Position numbers and translations under genes: made by a program
Shown: in pieces, positions 20,094 through 28,375 of the stretch
Position numbering within the stretch: position 1 is the first letter of the stretch
Layout of the letters: each line of letters opens with the position of its first letter
Notes under the pieces: generated by a model
The model's database searches: none
Seen by the model: the letters and a program-made list of their open reading frames with translations, nothing else
Told to the model about the DNA's origin: nothing
Assembly: GCF_009827575.1 (NCBI RefSeq)
Contig: NZ_WTYR01000001.1
Span: forward strand, 2,577,001-2,641,000
DNA length: 64,000 bases
From: Alteriqipengyuania halimionae
GTDB taxonomy: Bacteria; Pseudomonadota; Alphaproteobacteria; Sphingomonadales; Sphingomonadaceae
Reading direction: 5' to 3'

Positions 20094-22268
20094 TCAGCCG
20101 AGCGGAAGCAAAATGGGTAGCGACAGCCCGTGATCGCCGCGCTGGCGCACGAAAAAGCACCCGTCGGGATGTGCGGTGACCAGCGCGGCCAGCGTGTCGG
20201 CAGCAAGCCCGAAGGCGGGCGCATCGGTCTGCCATCGGGCGACCACGGCGTCGGGACGGCCGAAGCCGATGTCATAGCGTTCCGCCTCTTCGGCTAGCGC
20301 GACATCGACTTCATCGCGCCAGGCCCACGCCCCGCGTGCGCGCCGCGTCCATCGCCAGGCGAGTGCGCCATCGGCTTGTATCTCGACCCGCGGATGAACC
20401 GGACAGAGCGGGCGGGTTGCGATCCCCTTATTGGCGATTGGAGAGGTCGCAGGCGCATTGTCGGCGTGGCCAATCGCAGCGAGATCGCCAGCGCCCGCCA
20501 ACTTCGCTGGATCGACGGCGGCGGACCGACCATCGAGCAGAACGAAGCTTTCGCCTGCAGCATGGCCTGCGATCCGGTGCTCGGTTCCCCCACGACCGCG
20601 CAGCAGGCCCGTCAGTGCATAGCGGCCCCCGCCAAGATCCTCGGCATCGGAGAACTGGACGATTTCCTCCCCGACCAAGGCGCGATTGTCTCCGAAAGCG
20701 AGACGTTCGGGTGTGGACGAGGCCAGCGTGAAGGCGGGATCGAGCAATTGCACCTCGATCTGGTTCGTGCGGTCGAAATGGAAAGGGGAGCCTTCGCCGA
20801 GCGCCGCCTCGATCGTCCCGGTAATGGCACGTGTGCGCCCTGCGGGACCGATCGGCCGCAGGCCCCCATCGGGTTCGACGGCATACAGGGCTGCACCGGT
20901 CCAGGCCTCGTTCGGAGCCGATAGCGCCGCGCGGATCGCAGGCGCAGCAGCATCGCCATAGCCGTCCCACGGCAATTCGAACGCGCGAATACGGGTCGGC
21001 GGCAAGAGCAGGTCGGGCAGCGGGAGATTGGCGCCTGCATCGGCGGCGACGTCTACCGCTCGGGTCGCCGCAAGGCGCTCCAGCTCGAGTTCCACGCCCT
21101 CCGCGCGCCATTCCCATCCCGTAATGCGCCACGTCCCGGCCTCCTGCGGCAGTCGCACCGACATTCCCGGTTGCAGCTGCGCATCGAGCGCGGCGTCGCG
21201 CCACAGAACCGTCTCGCGCGACGCGCGACGGCGCAGCGCGGTTGCGCCGATCAGGCTGCGCGCGGTGGCGGCGCTCATCGCGGCAGGCAGTTCGATCATG
21301 GTTGGCTGGCCGTCGGGAACCGGGCCGGTATGGCGCTGCTGGCCGGGCTGATAGTCGCGCGCCGGATCGTAATAGCGGATCGCAGACGGGGGCGCGGCGT
21401 CGGTGCGCGCGCGCTTGCGGCTGCGGCCGGTAATGCCGCCGAAGCGGTCCTCCCCTTCGGCGATGGCAGGTTCGGTCAACTCAACGGGCTGGTCGCTTCC
21501 AGACACGCCGAGTGCCAGTCGACCGCCTGCAGAGTGACAGTCGAGCGGCACGACACGCGCGATCGCGTCGAGCGCGGCGATCGGCGGGGCTTCGAGCGCA
21601 TAACCGGAGAACCCGGGCAGGGTGCCGCTCGACCCGGCGGGCGTATCGGCGAGACCGCCTGCCAGCTCCACCAGCGAGACGTTGCCATCGTTGCCGACAA
21701 TCTCGAAAGAGAGCGCTGGAATACGGTCGCCGAAATCAGCCAGTTCGAGGTCTTCGAAAACGACATATCCCAATCCGCGAAACGCCGGGCTGTGCGTGCC
21801 CTTGTCGGCGACGATGGCCGGGTCGGGCTGCTGGTCTGGCGTGCCTGTATGGACGCGCAACGTGCCGCCGGTCTTGAGATCGCCTGCTGCGCCGCGCAGC
21901 AGATTGCCGTCGGCCCAGACCCGCCCGAGCCGCGCGATAGGCCTGCTCGACAGGGCCACCGCGAAGCTCGCGGAGTAGGAATGGGAGACGGTCCCGGGCT
22001 TGCCCTTGCCGCCGCCTTCGCGTTCGCTGTGTTCGACCAGGTCGGTCGACCACATGATCGTGCCGCCCAGCCGCATGGTGCCATGAACCTGCGCGATGGG
22101 ACGGCCATAGCTCGATGTACTGACGGTGAGCTCGGTCAGGCGCGGACCTTCGCGGTCGGGACCTTTGCTCAGTTCGCCGTCGATCGAGCGTCCGAGCAGC
22201 GATCCGATCGCGCCGCCCAGAGGCCCGCCGACGACCGTGCCGATAGTGCCGAGAACGAGAGTGGCCAT
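20094..22268 (-). CDS. GTA/phage tail baseplate protein (gp15-like), lacking the TIM-barrel part
   Basis: This 724-residue protein opens like Rhodobacter GTA gp15 (MATLVLGTIGTVVGGPLGG, then VHGTMRLGGTIMWSTDL and SYSASFAVALSSRPIARLGRVWADG). It continues into a phage-tail_3-type domain and a C-terminal part with LLRGRGGTEHRIAGHAAGE. Rhodobacter gp15 is much longer and has an internal TIM-barrel domain between these parts; here the two halves are joined near residue 230 without it. It should form the baseplate hub or megatron structure that contacts the recipient cell. It lies 30 bp after the NlpC/P60 gene. Confidence 0.85.
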   Translation of the reverse strand: MATLVLGTIGTVVGGPLGGAIGSLLGRSIDGELSKGPDREGPRLTELTVSTSSYGRPIAQVHGTMRLGGTIMWSTDLVEHSEREGGGKGKPGTVSHSYSASFAVALSSRPIARLGRVWADGNLLRGAAGDLKTGGTLRVHTGTPDQQPDPAIVADKGTHSPAFRGLGYVVFEDLELADFGDRIPALSFEIVGNDGNVSLVELAGGLADTPAGSSGTLPGFSGYALEAPPIAALDAIARVVPLDCHSAGGRLALGVSGSDQPVELTEPAIAEGEDRFGGITGRSRKRARTDAAPPSAIRYYDPARDYQPGQQRHTGPVPDGQPTMIELPAAMSAATARSLIGATALRRRASRETVLWRDAALDAQLQPGMSVRLPQEAGTWRITGWEWRAEGVELELERLAATRAVDVAADAGANLPLPDLLLPPTRIRAFELPWDGYGDAAAPAIRAALSAPNEAWTGAALYAVEPDGGLRPIGPAGRTRAITGTIEAALGEGSPFHFDRTNQIEVQLLDPAFTLASSTPERLAFGDNRALVGEEIVQFSDAEDLGGGRYALTGLLRGRGGTEHRIAGHAAGESFVLLDGRSAAVDPAKLAGAGDLAAIGHADNAPATSPIANKGIATRPLCPVHPRVEIQADGALAWRWTRRARGAWAWRDEVDVALAEEAERYDIGFGRPDAVVARWQTDAPAFGLAADTLAALVTAHPDGCFFVRQRGDHGLSLPILLPLG

Positions 22269-22298
22269 GGTGCGAAATCCTTGCGCGTGGTGGGGCGG

Positions 22299-22709
22299 TC
22301 AGGCGGCGATGAGCCGGGCGCGGGCGATCGACGGCCAGGGCGGGTGGCCGGTGGTTTCGAGCACTCGCCCGACCCGCGCGTGGGCGTGGACGAAGCCGGT
22401 GGATGTGAGGATCGCGAGATGCGGTTGGGCGGAGCCGCAATCGAGCAGCATCACATCGCCGGCGCGCACGGGCGCCTCGCAGCGCGCGAGCGTGTTGGCG
22501 GCGAACCACGGGTCGAGATCGGGCAGTCCGATCCGGCGTTGGCGGTAGCCGGACGGAAGCGACGACGTGCGGCCGATCGCACGCAAGGCTGCGTCGAGAA
22601 CGCCGAAGCAGTCGAGCCCGCGTGCCGGGTCGCGGCCGCCAAGCCGAAAGCGGGTGCCGACCAAGGCTCGCGCCGCTGCGGCCAGCGCGTCGCCGCCTGC
22701 TTCGCTCAT
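22299..22709 (-). CDS. NlpC/P60 family cell-wall peptidase (GTA gp14-like)
   Basis: This 136-residue protein has the NlpC/P60 nucleophile motif LDCFGVLDAALRAIG (Cys about residue 34) and the downstream catalytic His region AQPHLAILTSTGFVHA. In GTAs and siphophages this tail-associated enzyme cuts the recipient peptidoglycan during DNA delivery. Its ATG overlaps the stop of the DUF2163 gene as ATGA, showing tight translational coupling. Confidence 0.9.
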   Translation of the reverse strand: MSEAGGDALAAAARALVGTRFRLGGRDPARGLDCFGVLDAALRAIGRTSSLPSGYRQRRIGLPDLDPWFAANTLARCEAPVRAGDVMLLDCGSAQPHLAILTSTGFVHAHARVGRVLETTGHPPWPSIARARLIAA

Positions 22710-23524
22710 CGGGCCCTCGGCATCCGGGCGAGCAGGTCGTTGCCCGGCAGGAAAGGTTCTCCGCGAAAATTGCGGGTGTTGGCAAACCGCGTGCGGCAGG
22801 TGGCGAGCGTGCGGTCGCATCCCTCGCGCACCGTCACCAACGCGCCCGGTTCGGTGCCTTCCGGAAGCAGATCGGCGAGGATCAGGGCAGTGCCATCGGC
22901 GGCGACGATTTCGCTAGCGAGCCCCGCCGATGCGCCGTCGCGCCAGCGCAGCCATCCGCCGACCAGGGTGGCGGGCGATGGTCCCGTGTCCAGAGTGGCG
23001 GTGTTCGCGTCGCGGTCTAGTGCGGCGATGGCGGCACGATGGGTGAAGCGGGCGGAGGACAGGCCGCATTCGGCACTGCAGAAGTCGGCCCGGCAGGTCG
23101 GGCTGGTGCGCGGGACGGGATCGCGCTCGAGCGCGGCCTTGCCCGATCGAAGCTCGGCGGCGAATCGTCCGCCATCCTCGCTGACCTCGCCGAGCGTGCC
23201 GGAATAGAGTGCTTGCGTTTCGAGGCTTTCCCAGTCGACCAGCCCGATCGCGATGCGGGCATTGTCATAGCGTCCGGCCGCGAGATCGATGGAGCGGATC
23301 GCATCATGCACCAGCACCCCTTCGACGTCGGCGCTATCGGGCGCGAAGCCGGCCTGCTTGCGGATCGCGGAAGGAGTCATGCCGGGTGCGCTGCGGTGGA
23401 GAACTCCATCGAAAGCGAGATCGCGATCGTGGCTGACGAAGCCGAGCGTCACCCCGTCTGTGCGCGCCACCTGCCAATAGGTCGCGACGGTTTCCAGCGC
23501 GCCGGCAAACCACACCCGGCTCAT
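22706..23524 (-). CDS. DUF2163 family tail protein (GTA gp13-like)
   Basis: This 272-residue protein matches the GTA gp13/DUF2163 family. It begins MSRVWFAGALETVATYWQV, contains GFVSHDRDLAFDGVLHRSAPG, and ends with a cysteine-rich segment (SPTCRADFCSAECGLS, then CDRTLATC and FANTRNFRGEPFLPGND) resembling iron-sulfur or disulfide-stabilised tail hub proteins. The ATG overlaps the stop of the gp12-like gene as ATGA, and its own stop overlaps the NlpC/P60 start the same way. It probably forms part of the distal tail hub. Confidence 0.9.
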   Translation of the reverse strand: MSRVWFAGALETVATYWQVARTDGVTLGFVSHDRDLAFDGVLHRSAPGMTPSAIRKQAGFAPDSADVEGVLVHDAIRSIDLAAGRYDNARIAIGLVDWESLETQALYSGTLGEVSEDGGRFAAELRSGKAALERDPVPRTSPTCRADFCSAECGLSSARFTHRAAIAALDRDANTATLDTGPSPATLVGGWLRWRDGASAGLASEIVAADGTALILADLLPEGTEPGALVTVREGCDRTLATCRTRFANTRNFRGEPFLPGNDLLARMPRAR

Positions 23525-25848
23525 GCCGCCTCGCGGATTTCGACCAGCGGGACCGAGGGTGCCTCGCCCGCCTTGAACGCCGCGCCGGAAAAGTCGAGCC
23601 GGTCTTCGGAAAAGCGCACCGGCACGTCGAACAGGAAACCCGCTGCCAGCGTCACGCCGTCTTCCGGGGCGCTTTCGAACACGATCCGGCCGCCATCCGC
23701 CAGCGACCAGCCGCTTGCCACCTCGACCCCGTCGAGGCTCACGCGCAGGCTGGTCGGGTCGGGTCGGGTGATGCGCCGGGTCTGGGGCTCGTCGGCAGGG
23801 TCGCCGTAATGTTTGACGAGCGCGAAATCGGTGGTGAGGCCATCTCCTGTGCCAAGCCGCTGGTCGGTCGGTGACGGCTCGCCGGTCATGCCGCGCGAGC
23901 TGAAATCGCTCGGATCGCGCAGGCGGAAACCGCGGGCCGGGCCGCGTCGCGCCCGGTAGAAGGCCAGCAACCCTCCGAGCTCGTCTTCGGACCGGATGCC
24001 CGGGCCGACATCGAACCGCAGCCGCGCATCGGACCACAAGGCATTGCGCCGCTCATGCCCCGATGCCGTGACCGCGATGCTGGTCGAGAATTCCGGGCTC
24101 ACCGCCGCATCGCGGCCGAGGCTGAGCGGATAGGGAACGTCGTCGAAGGCGCGCATGTCGGGATCCTCGGAAAGGGGAAGGCGGACGAAGCCGTCGCGGG
24201 CAATCTGCGGCAGCGCCCAGACGAAGCGATTGGGCACACCGCGCGCCGCCGCTTGGTCCAGCGCGGCATCGATCCGCGGCCACTGGGCCTCGGCATTCTC
24301 TTCGCGCAGCACGAAGCCGGAAAGGTAATCCTGCCGGTCGAGCGGATAGCCCAGCCGCGCATCGACCTCGGCATAGCCCTTGCGGCGCAGGCCATCGGCG
24401 CGCGCCGTCAGCCAGTCGTAATCCTCGAGCTGCAAACGGTCGAAAGCGGGCCACGCCCAGCCGGTCGGCAGGTTGCAACGTTTCAGTTCTGGCATGGCGG
24501 GGTCGAGCACGGTCGGTGTGAACACCAGAAGCGAGAGCTCCGCCGGTCCATCGGCTGCGTCCCGCACGGCCTGCGCCAGCGCGGCGGTCGAATCCGCCAG
24601 CAAGGTGCCGAGCCAGTCGAGAAAATCGCGATGGTTTGGGTAAAGCGGGATCGTCATGTCGGGGATATGCGGGGCAAATGGCACCGCATTCGCCTTGATC
24701 CAGTCATCGTAGAAACACGGCGTGCCGTCGGGCATCACCCACCACCACGGTTCTCCGATCTGGAAATGCACCGGGTGGCCCGCTCCTTCGATCAAGGCCA
24801 CGAACCGCGCGGCCACGCTTTGCAGCCATCCCATCGCGGGCTCGCTGGTCGGCCGCAGCAGGGTCGATGGCGGATCCCAACCCGTCAGCGCGGGAGACCC
24901 GTAATAGCTGCGCTGCCGCCAGGCGACCGGACAGTAATCGTCGAGCAATTCGTATGACAGCGAGACGATCGGCGTCAGCCCGGCGGCGCGAAGCGCTTCG
25001 AAATATTCGCGGTGCCAGCTTTGCGCAGGGCCCGCGACCGGTTCCGCCACATCGCCTGCCAGGAAGCGCGAGCCATCATGCGCGAGCCGCGGATAATGGC
25101 TCATCCCCACATAGTGGATCACCTTGCCGCGATAGCCCAAGGCCTCGATCTGCCGCACCAGCCGCGCCGGGGCCTGGCCCGCCGCATCGTCATAGCCGGT
25201 CGCGCAGCCGGTATCGTGCGGCGGCAGATGGACATCGCCGATGCGCAGGCAGGCATGCGCGCCGTCGACCGCGATCCCGCTCATCTCCGCCCAGCCGTCG
25301 GCCGGTGCGGCAAGCGGGGTCTCGCTGCCTTCTAGATAGTCCGGTGGTACGAGCGAGACGAACATCCGGTCGATGTCATGCGGGTAGACCAGATCGTCTC
25401 CGTCCCATCCGCCCGCCAGCTGCGAAAAGGGCAGCGCGACCTGCGCATCCTCGGGCGAGCCGGAAGCGTAGTTCCACAGCCGGACAAACCAGCTGCGCGG
25501 CTGGCCCGCGGCATCGCGTCCCTCGATCGTCAGCGTCGGTCCGTTGCGCCCATCGAGCGCGATCACTCCGCCCGAACGCCAGCGGAACGACAGCGTCGAA
25601 TAGGCGTAATCGCGCGCCGTATCGTAGGCGAGGAGCGGATGGTCGATCGTATCCTCGCTCGCCCAGACGATCCCGGCGAGATCGCCCTCGCGGCGAAACG
25701 TCGCCTCGACGCGCAGCGTGTCGGGCGCGGGGGTAACGATGCAGGCGAGCATCGGGCGCGGGAAGTTGACGGTCCAGAAGCGCGGATCGAAGCGGGCGAT
25801 CCAGTCGGTCGCCTGCCCCTCGCGCTTCGTGGCGAGATAGTGAGACAT
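23521..25848 (-). CDS. fusion of a TIM-barrel-like domain with a DUF2460 (GTA gp12-like) tail domain
   Basis: This is a 775-residue protein. The last 200 or so residues are the DUF2460/TIGR02217 domain of GTA gp12 (FSTSIAVTASGHERRNALW, RARRGPARGFRLRDPSDFSS), normally a separate protein of about that length. The first 570 residues are extra. They start with a beta-rich part, then a stretch reminiscent of a glycoside-hydrolase barrel: VIHYVGMSHYPRL, EYFEALRAAGLTPIVSLSYE and HFQIGEPWWWVMPDG, with a Glu in a typical catalytic context. Enzymatic function is inference; it could instead be a tail-surface or sheath-like domain. The ATG at 25848 has an AAGGA ribosome site. Confidence 0.85.
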   Translation of the reverse strand: MSHYLATKREGQATDWIARFDPRFWTVNFPRPMLACIVTPAPDTLRVEATFRREGDLAGIVWASEDTIDHPLLAYDTARDYAYSTLSFRWRSGGVIALDGRNGPTLTIEGRDAAGQPRSWFVRLWNYASGSPEDAQVALPFSQLAGGWDGDDLVYPHDIDRMFVSLVPPDYLEGSETPLAAPADGWAEMSGIAVDGAHACLRIGDVHLPPHDTGCATGYDDAAGQAPARLVRQIEALGYRGKVIHYVGMSHYPRLAHDGSRFLAGDVAEPVAGPAQSWHREYFEALRAAGLTPIVSLSYELLDDYCPVAWRQRSYYGSPALTGWDPPSTLLRPTSEPAMGWLQSVAARFVALIEGAGHPVHFQIGEPWWWVMPDGTPCFYDDWIKANAVPFAPHIPDMTIPLYPNHRDFLDWLGTLLADSTAALAQAVRDAADGPAELSLLVFTPTVLDPAMPELKRCNLPTGWAWPAFDRLQLEDYDWLTARADGLRRKGYAEVDARLGYPLDRQDYLSGFVLREENAEAQWPRIDAALDQAAARGVPNRFVWALPQIARDGFVRLPLSEDPDMRAFDDVPYPLSLGRDAAVSPEFSTSIAVTASGHERRNALWSDARLRFDVGPGIRSEDELGGLLAFYRARRGPARGFRLRDPSDFSSRGMTGEPSPTDQRLGTGDGLTTDFALVKHYGDPADEPQTRRITRPDPTSLRVSLDGVEVASGWSLADGGRIVFESAPEDGVTLAAGFLFDVPVRFSEDRLDFSGAAFKAGEAPSVPLVEIREAA

Positions 25849-25867
25849 GTGGAATCCTTCATGGTTG

Positions 25868-26121
25868 AGGCCCCGCATCCGCGGGCCATCCTAGGTGCGG
25901 TTCCCTCCGCTGCGCTTCGAGGCACCTGCGGGCGGGCGGTCGCCCTTGCTTCGCACTGATCGTGCTCAGGCGACCGCCTTGGTCGTGTTCGCCTCTTGCT
26001 CGCTATCGATATCCGTCCCAAATTTGCACGCGGTAGCGTGCGCGCGTGCGACTGCACGCCGCCGCTTACGCGGCGAAGGCAACAAGCGAGCCGGATGGCT
26101 CGCGCCCGGCGTTTGAGGGAC
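25868..26121 (+). repeat. dispersed repeat, copy A (about 254 bp)
   Basis: This copy fills the gap between the tape-measure and gp12-like genes and is closely related to the reverse complement of 29081-29332. Shared blocks include GGTTCCCTCCGCT-like, GGCGACCGCCTTGGTCGT, ATCGATATCCGTCC, GCACGCxxTAGCGTGC and CGCGCCCGGCGTTTGAGGGAC. One end is a small palindrome (CCCGCATCCGCGGG) and the other meets the tape-measure stop codon. A frame on the plus strand (25895-26116) stays open and is similar to the matching frame in copy B. Confidence 0.85.
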
Positions 26122-26699
26122 TAAAGAGAATCAAACGCCCTGCGCACCGCCGCGGCGACCTGTCGGCCGGAGCGCTGCAAGGCCTGCGGGCGGTCGGCGC
26201 CGCGCGGGGTGTCGAGGCGGATCGCGACGTTGACGTTGCGCGGCGAAGAGGGCGCAACACCGGGTTCCACCCGCCCCGCGCTGGTCGGCACGAACAGCTC
26301 CGGCCCGCGCTCGCCCACCACATAGCCGTGGCCAGGGGACACGTTGCCGCCGGTCGCGCGGCCGGGCAGACCGATCAATGGCCCCAACAGGCCCGCGAAA
26401 TCGAACAGACCGCCCGATGTGCCGGTGGCACCGCCGAAGCCCAGGGATTGCCCCAGCGCACCGATCGCCTGTCTGGCGATGTCGTCGAGCACCTTCATTG
26501 CGATCCGCCGCAAATCCTCGAACCCGATCGAGCCGCGCTGGATTGCGCCCAGAAGACCGCGCTCGAGCGTTTCGCCGGCCTTGGCGAAGCCATCGACCAG
26601 CGTCGCGTCCATCGACTGCTTCATCGCCGCGATATCCTGCGCGAAGCCTTGCGTGTTGGCGCGCACGTCGATCGCCAGCGTGTCCACCTCGTCATCCAT
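26121..26699 (-). CDS. tail tape-measure-like protein (GTA gp11-like)
   Basis: This 192-residue protein resembles the short tape-measure protein of GTAs, which sets a short tail. The N-terminal half is helical (VRANTQGFAQDIAAMKQSMD, DLRRIAMKVLDDIARQAIGA), a glycine-rich hydrophobic stretch follows (GGLFDFAGLLGPLIGLPGRA), and the C-terminal lambda-tape-measure motif reads GHGYVVGERGPELFVPTSAGR. Its start overlaps the end of the chaperone gene by 8 bp. The stop abuts a dispersed repeat. Confidence 0.88.
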   Translation of the reverse strand: MDDEVDTLAIDVRANTQGFAQDIAAMKQSMDATLVDGFAKAGETLERGLLGAIQRGSIGFEDLRRIAMKVLDDIARQAIGALGQSLGFGGATGTSGGLFDFAGLLGPLIGLPGRATGGNVSPGHGYVVGERGPELFVPTSAGRVEPGVAPSSPRNVNVAIRLDTPRGADRPQALQRSGRQVAAAVRRAFDSL

Positions 26700-26997
26700 T
26701 GTCGCGCTCCATTAATTGGTCGAATTCGTCGCGGCCCAGCGGGGCGCCATGGGACTCGGTAGGCGTCAGCGCGCCGAGCAGTTCGGCAGGCGTGGCGGTC
26801 CAGAACTGGTCGGGGCTCCAGTGGAGCACCCGCGCGGCGACGGGCCAGGCGATGCGGGTGACCGTGGCCCAGCTTTCGCCGCCAGTCTCCCCTCCCTTCA
26901 GGGAGGGGTTGGGGGTGGGGGCTCGACGCCGACTATCGGACGCGACATGCCCCCCTCCCGACCTCCCCCCGCACGGGGGGAGGGGGTGGTCCCACAT
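26692..26997 (-). CDS. phage tail assembly chaperone (TIGR02216-like) with a repeat-derived N terminus
   Basis: The conserved core at residues 39-101 reads TVTRIAWPVAARVLHWSP then QFWTATPAELLGAL, the signature of the small GTA tail assembly chaperone, which is usually only about 60-70 residues. Here the only start codon, an ATG overlapping the gp10 stop as TGATG, lies about 110 bp further upstream. The first 36 or so codons are encoded by a REP-like hairpin doublet (26889-26983) and give a Pro/Gly/Arg-rich peptide. The frame is maintained through the repeat, so a longer but intact protein is expected. Confidence 0.8.
   Translation of the reverse strand: MWDHPLPPCGGRSGGGHVASDSRRRAPTPNPSLKGGETGGESWATVTRIAWPVAARVLHWSPDQFWTATPAELLGALTPTESHGAPLGRDEFDQLMERDNG
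26889..26983. repeat. REP-like hairpin doublet inside the chaperone gene
   Basis: Two GC-rich hairpins lie back to back: CCCCTCCC-TTCA-GGGAGGGG (26889-26908) and a 9-bp stem at 26962-26970 with 26975-26983 around GCAC. The intervening GGTTGGGGGTGGGGG is like the tails of the hairpins at 27747 and 33479. The length is a multiple that keeps the gene in frame. Confidence 0.8.
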
Positions 26998-27302
26998 CAC
27001 CCGCCGCCCTTGAGGATTTGCGCGAGCAGTGCGCGCAGCGGCTGCGAGGCTTTCGCCAGCCCCATCGCCGCGATCGCTTCGCCGACCCGCTCGCGCGAAA
27101 CCTCTTCGCGCTCGACCAGGCAATGCCAGAACAGCGCGCTCGTCTCGGCCAGCCGGAGCTGCCCTTGCGATGCGCGCTCGACCAGCCCGAACAGAGGGCC
27201 GAGGTCTTCCTCGGCAGCGAGCAGCGCAGCATAGCTCGGGCGCAGGATGCAATCGCGGGCGCCGATCCGCAGCGTGGCTTCGCCTCTCTCGGGATTGGCC
27301 AT
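26997..27302 (-). CDS. GTA gp10-like protein (gene transfer agent family)
   Basis: This 101-residue protein opens MANPERGEATLRIGARDCIL and contains LRPSYAALLAAEEDLGPLF and AETSALFWHCL, matching the small protein encoded just after the major tail protein in GTAs. It is thought to act with the adjacent chaperone in tail assembly. The start overlaps the major-tail stop by one base (TGATG) and its stop overlaps the next start the same way, so all three are translationally coupled. Confidence 0.85.
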   Translation of the reverse strand: MANPERGEATLRIGARDCILRPSYAALLAAEEDLGPLFGLVERASQGQLRLAETSALFWHCLVEREEVSRERVGEAIAAMGLAKASQPLRALLAQILKGGG

Positions 27303-27709
27303 CAGGCGGCCTCCACCGCACCCGAGCTTTCGAGCTGGACGGTGTAATTGCGCTCGCCGTTGAAATCGCCCGCGTAATCGAGCCGCTGGATCAGGAAGCG
27401 GCCGCGCAATTTCTCGCCATCCTCGAACGACAATTCATAATCGTCGAGCGTCCCGGCAAAGGCATTGGCGCGGATCTGCGCTTCGGCTGCGCTGCCGAGG
27501 AAGATCCCCGCCGCGCTCACCGACACCTGCCGCACTCCCGCGCCCGACAGCAGCTCGCGCCACCCGCCGCTGGCCTTGTTCGTCACCACTACGGTGTCGC
27601 CGGTGATCGACATCTGCGTGGTCCGGAGCCCGGCGACAGTCTGGTAATCGGGCGACACCGCGCCGTCGGAAATCTTCAATAGGAAGGCACTGCCTTTCTG
27701 GGCGGTCAT
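27302..27709 (-). CDS. major tail protein, TP901-1/GTA gp9 type
   Basis: This 135-residue protein is a tail-tube subunit. It opens MTAQKGSAFLLKISDG and has GLRTTQMSITGDTVVVTNKA, LLSGAGVRQVSVSAAGIFLG and a C-terminal DYAGDFNGERNYTVQLES, the pattern of the TP901-1 major tail family. The ATG at 27709 follows a clear AGGAG ribosome site, while the longer frame reads through a repeat. A REP hairpin lies 38 bp upstream of the start. Confidence 0.92.
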   Translation of the reverse strand: MTAQKGSAFLLKISDGAVSPDYQTVAGLRTTQMSITGDTVVVTNKASGGWRELLSGAGVRQVSVSAAGIFLGSAAEAQIRANAFAGTLDDYELSFEDGEKLRGRFLIQRLDYAGDFNGERNYTVQLESSGAVEAA

Positions 27710-27746
27710 GGGCGTTCTCCTAGTAACTTGGGCGAAACGGTGCACT

Positions 27747-27768
27747 CCCCTCCCGCAGGCGGGAGGGG
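27747..27768. repeat. REP-like hairpin, single copy
   Basis: A perfect 10-bp stem, CCCCTCCCGC with GCGGGAGGGG, closes a 2-base loop, and GGGGGTGGGC follows (27771-27780). Stem and tail match the first half of the doublet in the terminase gene. It lies upstream of the major tail gene. Confidence 0.8.
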
Positions 27769-27857
27769 CCGGGGGTGGGCGAAGGTTGCAAGAGCTCTCA
27801 GTTGCTTGATTCTTTGTCGGGTGCGCCTCCGACATCCGTCGAAGGCTTGCGGCTCCA

Positions 27858-27929
27858 GCCCGACTCCCCCTCCCAACCACCCGATACCGTATCGGAAAAT
27901 CATCGGGTGGTTGGGAGGGGGAGTCGGGC
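27858..27929. repeat. 28-bp perfect inverted repeat
   Basis: The arms 27858-27885 and 27902-27929 are exact reverse complements around a 16-base loop. The arm contains CTCCCCCTCCCAACCACC, which is related in composition to the REP hairpins but much longer. It sits between the DUF3168 gene and the major tail gene, so it is present in the structural transcript as a very stable hairpin. It has no T-tract on the minus strand. Confidence 0.9.
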
Positions 27930-27982
27930 CGGCACCGAGGTCAGGCGGATGCCTGACCGCACCAGCGTGAGCAGCACAAAAC

Positions 27983-28375
27983 TCAACCCGCCAAAACCAG
28001 AAACCGGAACTCCAGCAGGCTCGAACGCAGATTGTGGCTGCGCTTCTCGTTGCGGGCGCGGAGGAACTGGCTGGTCACGAGTGTGAAGGTGTCGTGTTCC
28101 CGCGGGAGGGCGAGGACGCGGGCCTCGATCGCGGCGAGGATTTCGAGGTCGCCATCGGGCGCGTCTCCGCGGCTGCGGTGTTCGATCGCGATCCGGACCT
28201 CGCGACCGCTTTCGGTCTTGGTCGACCAGTCGCGGCTGGCGCTGGCGGCGATGGCGAGCATGGGCCGGGTGATCGGCCCGGTCGCTTCTTCACGAAAGGT
28301 GCCGATGCGGGCGGTGAGCATGGGATCGGTGCGCAGCCAGTCGAGCAGCGCAGCGCGCAAGGCGGCTTCGAGCAT
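27983..28375 (-). CDS. DUF3168 tail completion protein (GTA gp8-like)
   Basis: This 130-residue protein opens MLEAALRAALLDWLRTDPML, the hallmark of DUF3168, and has VRIAIEHRSRGDAPDGDLEI and TLVTSQFLRARNEK. In GTAs it sits between the head-tail connector and the tail tube as a tail terminator or completion protein. Its ATG overlaps by one base the stop of a 48-residue upstream ORF. The downstream 270 bp before the tail gene hold only repeats. Confidence 0.88.
   Translation of the reverse strand: MLEAALRAALLDWLRTDPMLTARIGTFREEATGPITRPMLAIAASASRDWSTKTESGREVRIAIEHRSRGDAPDGDLEILAAIEARVLALPREHDTFTLVTSQFLRARNEKRSHNLRSSLLEFRFLVLAG

Noticed and set aside
21171-23207. 678-codon plus-strand frame across the tail genes
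   Set aside because: It is antisense to gp13-, gp14- and gp15-like genes with recognisable motifs; no domain in the peptide.
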